From: Planctomycetota bacterium
Lineage (GTDB): Bacteria > Planctomycetota > UBA1135 > UBA2386
Reading direction: 5' to 3'
Assembly: GCA_020638735.1 (NCBI GenBank)
Contig: JACKHZ010000011.1
Coordinates: 248,001 to 312,000 of the forward strand
DNA length: 64,000 nt
Shown: piece by piece, positions 25,982-33,805 of the stretch
Layout: each line of letters begins with the position of its first letter
How positions within the stretch are numbered: position 1 is the first letter of the stretch
The notes under the pieces: generated by a model
Databases searched by the model: none
What the model was told of the DNA's origin: nothing
Seen by the model: the letters and a program-made list of their open reading frames with translations, nothing else
Position numbers and translations under genes: made by a program

Positions 25982-27202
25982 TCAGCGGGCGCGCACCTTC
26001 ACCGTCTCGCCGATCTGCGTCATGATCGAACGCAGCTCGTCGTAGTCGGGGTGCTTCAGGCGCACCCACGCGTTGGCCATGTAGCCGCCCTCGACGCCCT
26101 GGGTCCTGGTTCCAGGCGGCGGCAGGTGCATGTCGAGGATCCACTGGCCGAAGCGCTGCTGCATCTGCTCGACGCCGTCGTAGTGGCTGATGGTGCCGTC
26201 GCGGTCGGGGCGCAGCGCGATCATGCCGGCCGAGTACTTGCGCGACGGTTGGAACGGCACGCTCTCGTGCACGATCGCGTGGCCCCACGCGGCGAACAGG
26301 TCGAACTCGTTGGCCGCCGCGTAGAGGTCCCAGACGCCGACGCCCGGCGGGCGGCAGCCGATCTCGGAGAACTTCAGGCCCTTGTCGCCATAGAACCACT
26401 CCATGTGGGTCGGCGAGGTCCAGATGCCGAGCGCGTCGACGACCTGCTGGCCCATGCGCCGCACCTCCTGGTAGCCGCCGCCGTCGATGCGGTTGGTGAC
26501 GACGATCTGCGGCGAGATCCAGCGCGTGCGCATCGCCTCGAGCACGCCGGGGAAGTAGTGGCTGGCGAAGTCGAGCACGACCTTCCCGCACACCGTCAGG
26601 GTGTCGTAGAACGCCTCGTGGCCGGTCAGGAACTCCTCGATCGCCACCTCGCGGCCCTGCGGCACGCGCAGCTCGTCGAGCACCCGGTGCAGCTGCTCGT
26701 CGTTCTCGACCTTGTGGGTGCCCGACGCGCCGGCGCCGTCGAGCGGCTTCAGGATCAGCGGGTAGCCGACCGAGCTCGCGAACTTCACGGCGTCGTCGAC
26801 CGACGTCACGCGCGCGCTCTGCGCGCAGGCGATGCCCTTCTGCCGCACCGCCTCCTTCATCGCCGGCTTGTCGCGGCACAGCCACGCGGTGCGCGAGGTC
26901 GTGCCGGGGATGCCGAGCTGCTCGCGCACGTGCGCCGCCGACATCACGTGCGCCTCGACGGTCGCCTCGAGGCGATCGACGCGCACCCGCTGCGACAGCC
27001 GCTTGACGGCCTCGGCGAGCGCGTGTTCGTCGACCACCGATCGCACGCGTTCGTACTGGAACAGCCCTTCGCGCAGCTCGCGCGGCAGCGCCTCGATCGG
27101 CCGCTCGCTGACGGCCGAGATGCGCGCGCCGGTGCTGAGCAGGCCGCGCAGGAACTCACGCTGGTTGTTGGGGAAGCAGGGCTCGACGAGGACGACGTGC
27201 AT
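25982..27202 (-). CDS. ATP-grasp carboxylate-amine ligase-like protein (paralogue A)
   Basis: An ATP-grasp enzyme of unknown substrate, 406 residues. It begins MHVVLVEPCFPNNQREF, a Rossmann-like pre-ATP-grasp domain. The ATP-binding part has RDKPAMKEAVRQ, the Lys/Gly loop ILKPLDGAGASGTHKV, EEFLTGHEAFYDT and the metal-binding region FSEIGCRPPG. The segment THMEWF before it is shared with the two proteins at 39169 and 40457, showing a three-member paralogous family. I chose the ATG at 27202 by aligning start sites of the three. The glgA gene ends 31 bp upstream on the same strand, so the pair is probably one operon. Confidence 0.88.
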   Translation of the reverse strand: MHVVLVEPCFPNNQREFLRGLLSTGARISAVSERPIEALPRELREGLFQYERVRSVVDEHALAEAVKRLSQRVRVDRLEATVEAHVMSAAHVREQLGIPGTTSRTAWLCRDKPAMKEAVRQKGIACAQSARVTSVDDAVKFASSVGYPLILKPLDGAGASGTHKVENDEQLHRVLDELRVPQGREVAIEEFLTGHEAFYDTLTVCGKVVLDFASHYFPGVLEAMRTRWISPQIVVTNRIDGGGYQEVRRMGQQVVDALGIWTSPTHMEWFYGDKGLKFSEIGCRPPGVGVWDLYAAANEFDLFAAWGHAIVHESVPFQPSRKYSAGMIALRPDRDGTISHYDGVEQMQQRFGQWILDMHLPPPGTRTQGVEGGYMANAWVRLKHPDYDELRSIMTQIGETVKVRAR

Positions 27203-27233
27203 GGTCTGGAGGCGGCGGGGCCGCGACAAGGGA

Positions 27234-28736
27234 TCAGGAGAGCAGCGAACGATAGAGGGCGACGTACTCGGGGCCCTTCTGGTCCCACGAGAAGTCCTGC
27301 GACATGCCGTTCTTCAGCAGCTGGCGCCAGCCGCGCTGGTCGCGCCAGTTGCGCAGCGCCCAGTCGATGGTGCCGGCCAGCGCCTGGCTGGAGAACTCGT
27401 CGAACAGGAAGCCGGTGCCGGTGCGGGTGTCGGGATTCCAAGGCACCACCGTGTCGGCGAGGCCGCCGGTGCGACGCACGATCGGCGGCGTGCCGTAGCG
27501 CAGCGAGTACATCTGGTTGAGGCCGCACGGCTCGAAGCGGCTCGGCATCAGGAACACGTCGCTGCCGGCCTCGATCCAGTGCGCGAGGTCCTCCTGGAAG
27601 CCGCGGTAGACGCCGACCTTGTTCGGCCACGTGTCGCGCAGCCACTCGAAGTACTGTTCGTGCTTCGACTCGCCCGAGCCGAGCACGCACAGCCGCATGT
27701 CCTCGCGCTGCAGGAACACCGGGATCGAGTCGGCGAACAGCTCGAAGCCCTTCTGCGAGGTCAGCCGCGAGACGACGCCGAACACCGGCGCGCGCGGGTC
27801 GTGCGGCAGCTCGAAGCGCTGCAGCAGCGCCGCCTTCATCTTCGCCTTGCCGCCGAGGTCGTCGACGTCGAAGTGGTGCGGGATGCGCGGGTCGGTCGCC
27901 GGATCCCAGTCGCCGTAGTCGACGCCGTTGACGATGCCGATCAGGTCCTTGCTGCGGTCGCGCAGCAGCTCCTGCATGCCCATGCCGTACTCGTCGGTCT
28001 GGATCTCGCGCGCATAGGTCACCGACACCGTCGACAGCTTCGTTGCGTGCAGCACGCCGGTCTTCAAGAACGAGAAGTTGCCGTTGCGCAGGTCGCCGTG
28101 GTGCAGGTGCGCGCGCTGCTCGCCGAGGCCGAGCGTGTCGAGCTGCTTCTCCGGGTAGAAGCCCTGGTAGCCGATGTTGTGGATCGCCAGCAGCGTCTTG
28201 GTGCCGGCGAACAGCTTGTCCCACTGGTAGAGCGTGCGCAGGTACAGCGGCAGCAGGCCGGTGTGCCAGTCGTTGCAGTGGATGACGTCCGGCGCCCACT
28301 GCAGCCGCTGGCAGGTCTCGAGCACCGCGCGGCTGAGCATCGCAAAGCGCAGCGCTTCGTCGCCGTCCTCGGTGTAGATGCCGTCGCGGTCGTAGAGCTC
28401 GGGGCAGTCGACGAACCAGGCCTTGACCTTGCTGTCCGGCAGCGTGCCTTCGCGGATGCCGAAGCGGATCGTGCGCTGGGGGAAGCGCACGTCGATGCGC
28501 TCGGCGCCGGCCAGCGGCGTGGTGGCGATCTTCGACTGCGCGATGCGGCGGTAGAACGGCACGATCACGCGCACGTCGTGGCCGGGGCCGTTGCCGTCGT
28601 CGCGGCGACCGTTCTTGGGCGTGTCGTCCGGCTTGCCGAGCCAGCGGCCCAGCCCGAGCTGCACGTCGGCGAGGCCGCCCGTCTTGGCGTAGGGGGCGAG
28701 TTCGGAGGCGACGAGTGCCAGGCGCAGGGGCCGCAT
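27234..28736 (-). CDS. glgA: Glycogen synthase
   Basis: A GT5-family glucosyltransferase that extends alpha-1,4-glucan from ADP-glucose. The 500-residue product has the N-terminal sugar-nucleotide motif KTGGLADV (about residues 18-25). The characteristic blocks DVIHCNDWHTGLLPLYL, AIHNIGYQGFYP, GIVNGVDYGDWDP and SRLTSQKGFEL follow, then the acceptor-loop MPSRFEPCGLNQMYSLRYGT. A segment at about residues 40-55 (KPDDTPKNGRRDDGNG) is an extra hydrophilic loop. I chose the ATG at 28736 (MRPLRLALVASE) because it matches the family N-terminus. No other glycogen genes are nearby. Confidence 0.95.
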   Translation of the reverse strand: MRPLRLALVASELAPYAKTGGLADVQLGLGRWLGKPDDTPKNGRRDDGNGPGHDVRVIVPFYRRIAQSKIATTPLAGAERIDVRFPQRTIRFGIREGTLPDSKVKAWFVDCPELYDRDGIYTEDGDEALRFAMLSRAVLETCQRLQWAPDVIHCNDWHTGLLPLYLRTLYQWDKLFAGTKTLLAIHNIGYQGFYPEKQLDTLGLGEQRAHLHHGDLRNGNFSFLKTGVLHATKLSTVSVTYAREIQTDEYGMGMQELLRDRSKDLIGIVNGVDYGDWDPATDPRIPHHFDVDDLGGKAKMKAALLQRFELPHDPRAPVFGVVSRLTSQKGFELFADSIPVFLQREDMRLCVLGSGESKHEQYFEWLRDTWPNKVGVYRGFQEDLAHWIEAGSDVFLMPSRFEPCGLNQMYSLRYGTPPIVRRTGGLADTVVPWNPDTRTGTGFLFDEFSSQALAGTIDWALRNWRDQRGWRQLLKNGMSQDFSWDQKGPEYVALYRSLLS

Positions 28737-28787
28737 GGGCGCCGATGTTGGCACGGGCGCGGTCGGCGCGCGAGCGGAAACGGTCGG

Positions 28788-29339
28788 TCACTCGTGGCCG
28801 GGCAACAACCGCTGCAGGCGGGCGCGCGCGAGGCGCCAGTCGCGCTCGACGGTGCCGAGCGAGACGCCGAGCGCGGCGGCGATCTCGTGGAGTTCGAGCC
28901 CGCCGAACCAGCGCAGCGTCACGACCTGGGCCTCGCGCGGGCGCCGTGCCTCGAGCTCGCACAGTGCGGCGTCGAGATCGAGCACCAGTGCCGGGTCCGG
29001 CAGCGGAATCGGCAAGCTTGCGACTTCGGGCGTCGCCTCGTCGCGGACCGGGCGGCGCTGCCGGGCGCGAGCCATGTCGACCAGCAGGCGTCGCATCGCG
29101 CGACTGGCCGCGCCGAAGAAGTGGCCGCGGTGGTTCCATCGCGGGTCGTGTGCGCCGGCGAGACGCTGCCACGCCTCGTGGACCAACGCGGTCGGCTCGA
29201 TCGTCGCCCGATCGCCACGCAGCAGGCTGCGCGCCATCACCCGCAACTGCTCGTAGACCAGCGGCAGCAGCGCGTCCGCCGCGCCCGGGGCGCCGCGCGC
29301 GGCGTCGTTGAGCAGGCGGGTCAGGTCGGGCTCGTGCAT
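28788..29339 (-). CDS. ECF RNA polymerase sigma factor, planctomycete kinase-linked type
   Basis: A 183-residue ECF sigma factor. Region 2 reads LLPLVYEQLRVMARSLL, then PTALVHEAWQRLAG, then FFGAASRAMRRLLVDMARAR, the pattern of the ECF group that is abundant in planctomycetes and acidobacteria. Region 4 is EAQVVTLRWFGGLELHEIAAALGVSLGTVERDWRLAR. The ATG at 29339 was chosen by alignment; the frame upstream overlaps the divergent kinase. Start codons of this gene and the kinase-FGE gene are 45 bp apart on opposite strands, suggesting shared control. Confidence 0.93.
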   Translation of the reverse strand: MHEPDLTRLLNDAARGAPGAADALLPLVYEQLRVMARSLLRGDRATIEPTALVHEAWQRLAGAHDPRWNHRGHFFGAASRAMRRLLVDMARARQRRPVRDEATPEVASLPIPLPDPALVLDLDAALCELEARRPREAQVVTLRWFGGLELHEIAAALGVSLGTVERDWRLARARLQRLLPGHE

Positions 29340-29347
29340 CGCGAGGC

Positions 29348-29374
29348 ACTTTACATCAGGGATGCCGATGGCAA
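29348..29374 (-). promoter_or_regulatory. Putative promoter of the ECF sigma gene
   Basis: On the minus strand TTGCCA (29374-29369), 15 bp, TAAAGT (29353-29348), then 8 bases to the ATG. The -35 is one base off consensus but the spacer is short. It implies an almost leaderless mRNA. Confidence 0.4.
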
Positions 29375-29384
29375 TCTGCAGCGC

Positions 29385-31973
29385 ATGTCCAGCCCGATCG
29401 ACGACGATCGGTTGGCCGACCTGTTCCATCGGGCGGTCCACCTCGACGACGCCGCTCGCGAGCGGTTCGTCGTGCGCGAGGTCGGCGCGGACCCTGCGCT
29501 ACGCGAGGAACTGCGCGCGCTGTTGGCCGCCGACAGTGTCGCGACGCAAGCCCACTTGCGCTCGCCGCTCGCCGCCGCGGCGGGCGACGGCGACGAGCTG
29601 TTCGGGGTCGGCGCGGACGACTGCGCTCCGTACCGGCTGATCGCCGAGATCGGAGAGGGCGGCATGGGCCGCGTCTACCGAGCCGAACAGGCCGCGCCCC
29701 TGCGGCGCACCGTCGCCGTCAAGGTGTTGCGGCAGTTCGCCGACAGCGAGGTCGGGCGCGCTCGCTTCCGCAACGAGCAGCAGGTGCTGGCGCGGCTCGA
29801 TCACCGCGGGATCGCCCGCGTGCTCGACGGCGGTTGTACCGCCGCCGGCCGGCCGTTCCTGGTCACCGAGCTGGTCCCGGGAGTGCCGCTGCAGCGCTGG
29901 GTGGCGGCCAACGAACCACCGCTGTCGGTCCGTCTCGCCTTGTTCGCGCAGCTCTGCGACGCGGTGCAGTACGCCCACCAGAAGGGCGTCATCCACCGCG
30001 ACCTGAAACCGTCGAACGTGCTCGTCGTCGACGTCGATGGCGGCCCGGAGGTGCGCGTCATCGACTTCGGCATCGCGCGCGTCGTCGCGCCCGACCTCGG
30101 CGAGGAGACGCTGCACACCGCGGCGGCGGTCGGCATGGGCACGCCCGGCTACATGAGCCCCGAGCAGGCCGCGGACGCCGCCAACGCCGACGCGCGCAGC
30201 GACGTCTACGCGCTCGGCGTGGTGCTCTACGAGCTGTTGACCGGCGCGCTGCCGCGTGGTCGCGCGACGGGCGTCGGCGTCCTGGACTTCCACCGCGAGC
30301 CGCCGCGGCCGTCGTCGCGGCGCGCGCCGGGCGTGGCCGAGTCGCCTGTCGATCTCGACTGGGTGGTGCTGCGCGCGCTGGCGGCCGAACCCGACCGGCG
30401 CTACGCGACCGTCAGCGAGTTCGCGGCCGACGTCGTGCGCGCCGCGCGCCACGAACCGGTGGCGGCGCGACCGCCGACGTGGGCCTACCTGGTCTCCCGT
30501 TGGCTGCGGCGCCACCGAGTCGCGGCGGCGATGTCGGCGGCGTCGGCCGTGTTCGTCGTCGTCGCTGCCTGGCTGGTCGTCGGTTCGTGGCGCGAGGCCG
30601 AACAGAACTGGGCCGACTACCGACGGTTGGTCGACGACAAGCGGCTCGCCGATCTGGTGCACGAAGCGCGCGACGAGCTGTGGCCGCCGTGGCCTGAGCG
30701 GCTCGCCGCGATCGACGCATGGCTGCAGCGCGCCGCCGCACTGTCGGCGCGCCGCGGCGATCTGGTCGCGCGTGCGGCGACGCTGAGCGCCCGCGCAGAT
30801 GCTGCGCGCACGCCGGCCGAACGCGAAGAGCTGGCCTGGCAGTGCGAGGTGTTGGACCGCCTTTGCGACGGGCTCGATGCGCTGGTCGCCGATGCGCCGC
30901 GCGACGACAACCTCGCCGGCGTGCGCGCGCGGCGCGCCGAGGCCGAACGGGTCGGCGCGGTCAGCCTCACCGCGGTTGCGGACACCTGGCGCGTGACGCT
31001 GGCGACCATCGCCGACCGCGACGCCAGCCCGGCCTACGACGGCCTGGTACTGCCGGGGCCGCAGGTCGGGTTGGTCCCGCTCGGCCGCGATGCGCGCAGC
31101 GGGCTGCAGCTGTTCTGGCACGTCGAGAGCGGGCAACGCCCGGAGGTCCGGCGCGACGACGCCGGCGCGATCGAGCAGGTCGACGTCACCGAGGCCAGCG
31201 GCGCGGTGTTCGTGCTGGTGCCCGGCGGCCGCTTCACGATCGGCGCGCTGCCGCGCGGCGACGCGCGTTCCGGCACCGCCGCCATCGATCCCGACGCGGC
31301 GGCGATGGAACGCTTCGTGCGCGACATGACGCTCGCCCCGTTCTTCGTCGGCGTGCACGAGTTGACCCAGGGGCAGTGGCTGCGACTGACCGGCGAACGC
31401 CCGAGCCAGTTCACTCCCGAGCGCGAGGCGCGCGGCCACCGTCCCGACGACCGTTGGCCGGTCGAGCAGGTGAACTGGTTCGAGGCCGACCGGGCGCTGC
31501 GCCGCCGCGGACTCGCGCTGCCGACCGAAGCGCAGTGGGAGTACTTCGCCCGCGCCGGCACCCGCACCGTGTTCGGCGGAGTGCCGCCCGACGCGCCGCT
31601 CGATCGCCACATGAACCTCGCCGACGAAGGTTCGAAGGGCTTCCTGCGGTTGGCGCTCGAGTCCGGGCTCGACGACGGCTTCGCCGTGGCCGGGCCGGTC
31701 GGCAGTTTCCTGCCCAACCCATGGGGGCTCTACGATTGCCACGGCAACGTCGCCGAGTGGTGTCGCGACTGGTTGGTGTCGTACCTGCGGCCCGCGGCGG
31801 CCGGCGACGGCTTCCGCGCAGCCACCGACGAGGACCGCCCCACGCTGCGTTGCACGCGCGGCGGCGACTTCGGCGAACGGCGACTGCTGAGCCGCGTCGC
31901 GTCGCGCAACGGCTGGCCGCCGGAGCAGCGCTCGGCGCGCATCGGTGTGCGCGCGGTGCGCGTGATCCGCTGA
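29385..31973 (+). CDS. Ser/Thr protein kinase with C-terminal FGE-sulfatase-like domain
   Basis: An 862-residue membrane kinase. Residues 1-75 are a helical N-terminal module (LADLFHRAVHLDDAARERFV). The kinase domain (about 83-360) has GEGGMGRVYRAEQ, the Lys in TVAVKVLRQF, VIHRDLKPSNVLV, IDFGIAR and GYMSPEQA. One membrane helix follows (about 380-404), then a coiled-coil stretch. Residues about 605-862 form a formylglycine-generating-enzyme-like domain: GAVFVLVPGGRFTIG, PFFVGVHELTQGQWLRLTGE, LPTEAQWEYFARAGT and GNVAEWCRDW. The paired C-terminal cysteines of true FGE are absent, so the domain is more likely a binding or sensor module facing the periplasm. It is divergent from its probable partner ECF gene. 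Confidence 0.93.
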   Translation: MSSPIDDDRLADLFHRAVHLDDAARERFVVREVGADPALREELRALLAADSVATQAHLRSPLAAAAGDGDELFGVGADDCAPYRLIAEIGEGGMGRVYRAEQAAPLRRTVAVKVLRQFADSEVGRARFRNEQQVLARLDHRGIARVLDGGCTAAGRPFLVTELVPGVPLQRWVAANEPPLSVRLALFAQLCDAVQYAHQKGVIHRDLKPSNVLVVDVDGGPEVRVIDFGIARVVAPDLGEETLHTAAAVGMGTPGYMSPEQAADAANADARSDVYALGVVLYELLTGALPRGRATGVGVLDFHREPPRPSSRRAPGVAESPVDLDWVVLRALAAEPDRRYATVSEFAADVVRAARHEPVAARPPTWAYLVSRWLRRHRVAAAMSAASAVFVVVAAWLVVGSWREAEQNWADYRRLVDDKRLADLVHEARDELWPPWPERLAAIDAWLQRAAALSARRGDLVARAATLSARADAARTPAEREELAWQCEVLDRLCDGLDALVADAPRDDNLAGVRARRAEAERVGAVSLTAVADTWRVTLATIADRDASPAYDGLVLPGPQVGLVPLGRDARSGLQLFWHVESGQRPEVRRDDAGAIEQVDVTEASGAVFVLVPGGRFTIGALPRGDARSGTAAIDPDAAAMERFVRDMTLAPFFVGVHELTQGQWLRLTGERPSQFTPEREARGHRPDDRWPVEQVNWFEADRALRRRGLALPTEAQWEYFARAGTRTVFGGVPPDAPLDRHMNLADEGSKGFLRLALESGLDDGFAVAGPVGSFLPNPWGLYDCHGNVAEWCRDWLVSYLRPAAAGDGFRAATDEDRPTLRCTRGGDFGERRLLSRVASRNGWPPEQRSARIGVRAVRVIR

Positions 31974-32001
31974 CAGGGTCGGCGCGGCCCCTGGACGGCG
32001 A

Positions 32002-33009
32002 TCAGCTGCCGATCTGCCAGCGCCCGAGCGTCGAGCAGGTCAGACCGAACGGGTTGGCCGGCAGGTCGAGGTGGAACCACTGGTTCCAGACACACAGGCC
32101 GGGCTGCAGGCCGATCGGGAGCGACACCGGAAGGCTGCCGGCGCCGTTGTTGGTCAGCACCGTGGACAGCACGTTGCCGAACACCCGCGCGTCGCAGCCG
32201 GTCATGCCGATGCCGGTCAGGTCGAGCGGACCGATGCGCGGCACGAAGCTGTGCACGAGGATGGCGACGCCGGCGCCGGGAGGGCCGTCTTCGACCTCGA
32301 TGTCGAGGGTGCTGCCCATCTGCGGCGAGCCGGAGTAGCCGAGCGTCGGCCGCAGGCCGTTGCTGCCGACGCAGCCGCCGACGCCGTACTCGACGACGCC
32401 GAACACGTCGGTGCAGAGCCGCAGCTTGATGCCGCCGCCCGTTTCGATGGTGCCGTTGTAGCCTTGCCCGCTGGTCCAGACGAACGGGATCGACGGGTCG
32501 GTGCGCAGCCCGAGGTCGCCGGCGCCGCCGGGCGCCGCCGCGGCCTGCCGCACGAAGAACTCGAGCACCAGGTCGCCGAACTGCGGGTCGTAGTGGAACG
32601 GGAAGGCCATGCCGAGCGGCAGCCACTCGTTCGCGGCCGTGTCGAAGGTCCACTGGTTGTACTGAACCGGTCGCGACGTGAAGCCGACCATGTTCGTCAC
32701 CATCGCCGCGCCCATGCCGTTGGGGTTGTGGCCCATGCGCACCTGGAACTCGGTGAAGGTGCGGGTGTGCGAGCCAGCTGGCGCGACGAAGATCTCGACG
32801 ATGTCCTGCGCTTGTGCGAGCACCGCGGCGGGCACCTGCACCTGGTAGCGCATGGTGCCGTAGGTCGGGTCGCTCGGGTTGCCGCTGCCGAACGGGCGAG
32901 GGTCGGGGGTCCCGAGGGTCGGAGTGTCGGCTGGGAGGAACAGGCACTGCTGCGCGGCGAGCGGGACGGCGGCGGCGAGCGTGGCGACGAGGATGGCGAG
33001 GTGCTTCAT
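32002..33009 (-). CDS. Secreted protein of unknown function
   Basis: The 335-residue product has a clear signal peptide (MKHLAILVATLAAAVPLAAQQ) and a beta-rich sequence with paired cysteines. An N-terminal region (about 20-210) contains QVRMGHNPNGM and YGVGGCVGSNGLRP. The last 110 residues (PTLGYSGSPQMGSTLDIEVED, then QWFHLDLPANPFGLTCSTLG) look like a separate C-terminal module, which I suspect recurs in secreted proteins of related bacteria; this is from memory and unverified. No catalytic motif is seen. It is convergent with the kinase-FGE gene (28-bp gap) and divergent from the HEAT lipoprotein. Confidence 0.75.
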   Translation of the reverse strand: MKHLAILVATLAAAVPLAAQQCLFLPADTPTLGTPDPRPFGSGNPSDPTYGTMRYQVQVPAAVLAQAQDIVEIFVAPAGSHTRTFTEFQVRMGHNPNGMGAAMVTNMVGFTSRPVQYNQWTFDTAANEWLPLGMAFPFHYDPQFGDLVLEFFVRQAAAAPGGAGDLGLRTDPSIPFVWTSGQGYNGTIETGGGIKLRLCTDVFGVVEYGVGGCVGSNGLRPTLGYSGSPQMGSTLDIEVEDGPPGAGVAILVHSFVPRIGPLDLTGIGMTGCDARVFGNVLSTVLTNNGAGSLPVSLPIGLQPGLCVWNQWFHLDLPANPFGLTCSTLGRWQIGS

Positions 33010-33101
33010 GGCGAGAGTTGTCGGGCGCTCGTGCGCCTGGCGGACTCGTGACCCTCAACTCATTCCGACAAATCACCGCCCCGGGGGCGTGAACCGGCGC
33101 C

Positions 33102-33734
33102 GTGCGCACGGCGTTGGTCATTGCCATGTCGTGCGTCGGGCGTGGCGGAGTCAAGGGCTGGGGACTCTGCGCCCTGCTCTCCGTCTGGGGGGCATGCAGC
33201 AGGGAACCCGCAGCGTTGCTGGTCGAACGCCTGGGCGACGAGCGGGTCTGGTGTCTCGACGGCGACGAAGTCGTCGCCCCCGAAGCGCTGCCGCAGCTGG
33301 TCGCGCTCGGCGCCGCGGCGGTGCCGGCGCTGCTCGCCGCGACGGCCGGCGACGACGACTGGGTGCGCCTGCGCGCGGTCGACGCGTTGGGGCGCATCGG
33401 CGAGGCGCCCGCAGTGAGCGTCGACGAGGTGCGGCAGGAGTTCCGCGAACACGTGCTGACGCTGGCTGCCTTGTGGCCCTACGGGACAGCGTGGGATTGG
33501 GCGCGACCGCGGCTGGTCGGCGTCGCCGGTGTGTTAGGCGATGCGCGTCTGCTGCCGGTGTTGGCCGAGTTTCTCCACTACCCGGACCAGCCAGAAAGCG
33601 CCCCGACCCGCGCCGCGGTTTGCGACGCACTCGCCGCGGTGACTGGTGTCGACCTGCGCCGCGACACCGACGGTCAGCCGCGCACATCCGACGCGCTGGT
33701 GCAGGCCTGGCGGGACTGGCTGCAGAAGCGCTGA
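33102..33734 (+). CDS. Small HEAT-repeat lipoprotein
   Basis: A 210-residue product (GTG start; the ATG at 33126 is also possible) with a lipoprotein-like signal ending in LLSVWGAC. The mature part has HEAT-type helices: LPQLVALGAAAVPALLAATAGDDD, then VRLRAVDALGRIGEA, and later GVLGDARLLPVLAEFL followed by AAVCDALAAVTG. This is the classic PBS-lyase/HEAT pattern. Such proteins usually hold other proteins, and no enzyme motif is present. It precedes the sigma-factor fusion by 71 bp and may be transcribed with it. Confidence 0.72.
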   Translation: MRTALVIAMSCVGRGGVKGWGLCALLSVWGACSREPAALLVERLGDERVWCLDGDEVVAPEALPQLVALGAAAVPALLAATAGDDDWVRLRAVDALGRIGEAPAVSVDEVRQEFREHVLTLAALWPYGTAWDWARPRLVGVAGVLGDARLLPVLAEFLHYPDQPESAPTRAAVCDALAAVTGVDLRRDTDGQPRTSDALVQAWRDWLQKR

Positions 33735-33805
33735 CGCCGCGCCGCGGATTTCGTGAGTCCGTTCTGCTGCCCGCGGGATCATGCACGGTGACCCCCGCGC
33801 CCCGC

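Noticed and set aside
26832..29384. A long upstream extension of the kinase-FGE gene frame
   Set aside because: It runs antisense through glgA and the ECF gene and has low-complexity sequence. The kinase N-terminal module begins at 29385.
31974..32001. A CAGGG/CCCTG stem between convergent genes
   Set aside because: Only five pairs with a ten-base loop and no T run; it is expected by chance at this base composition.
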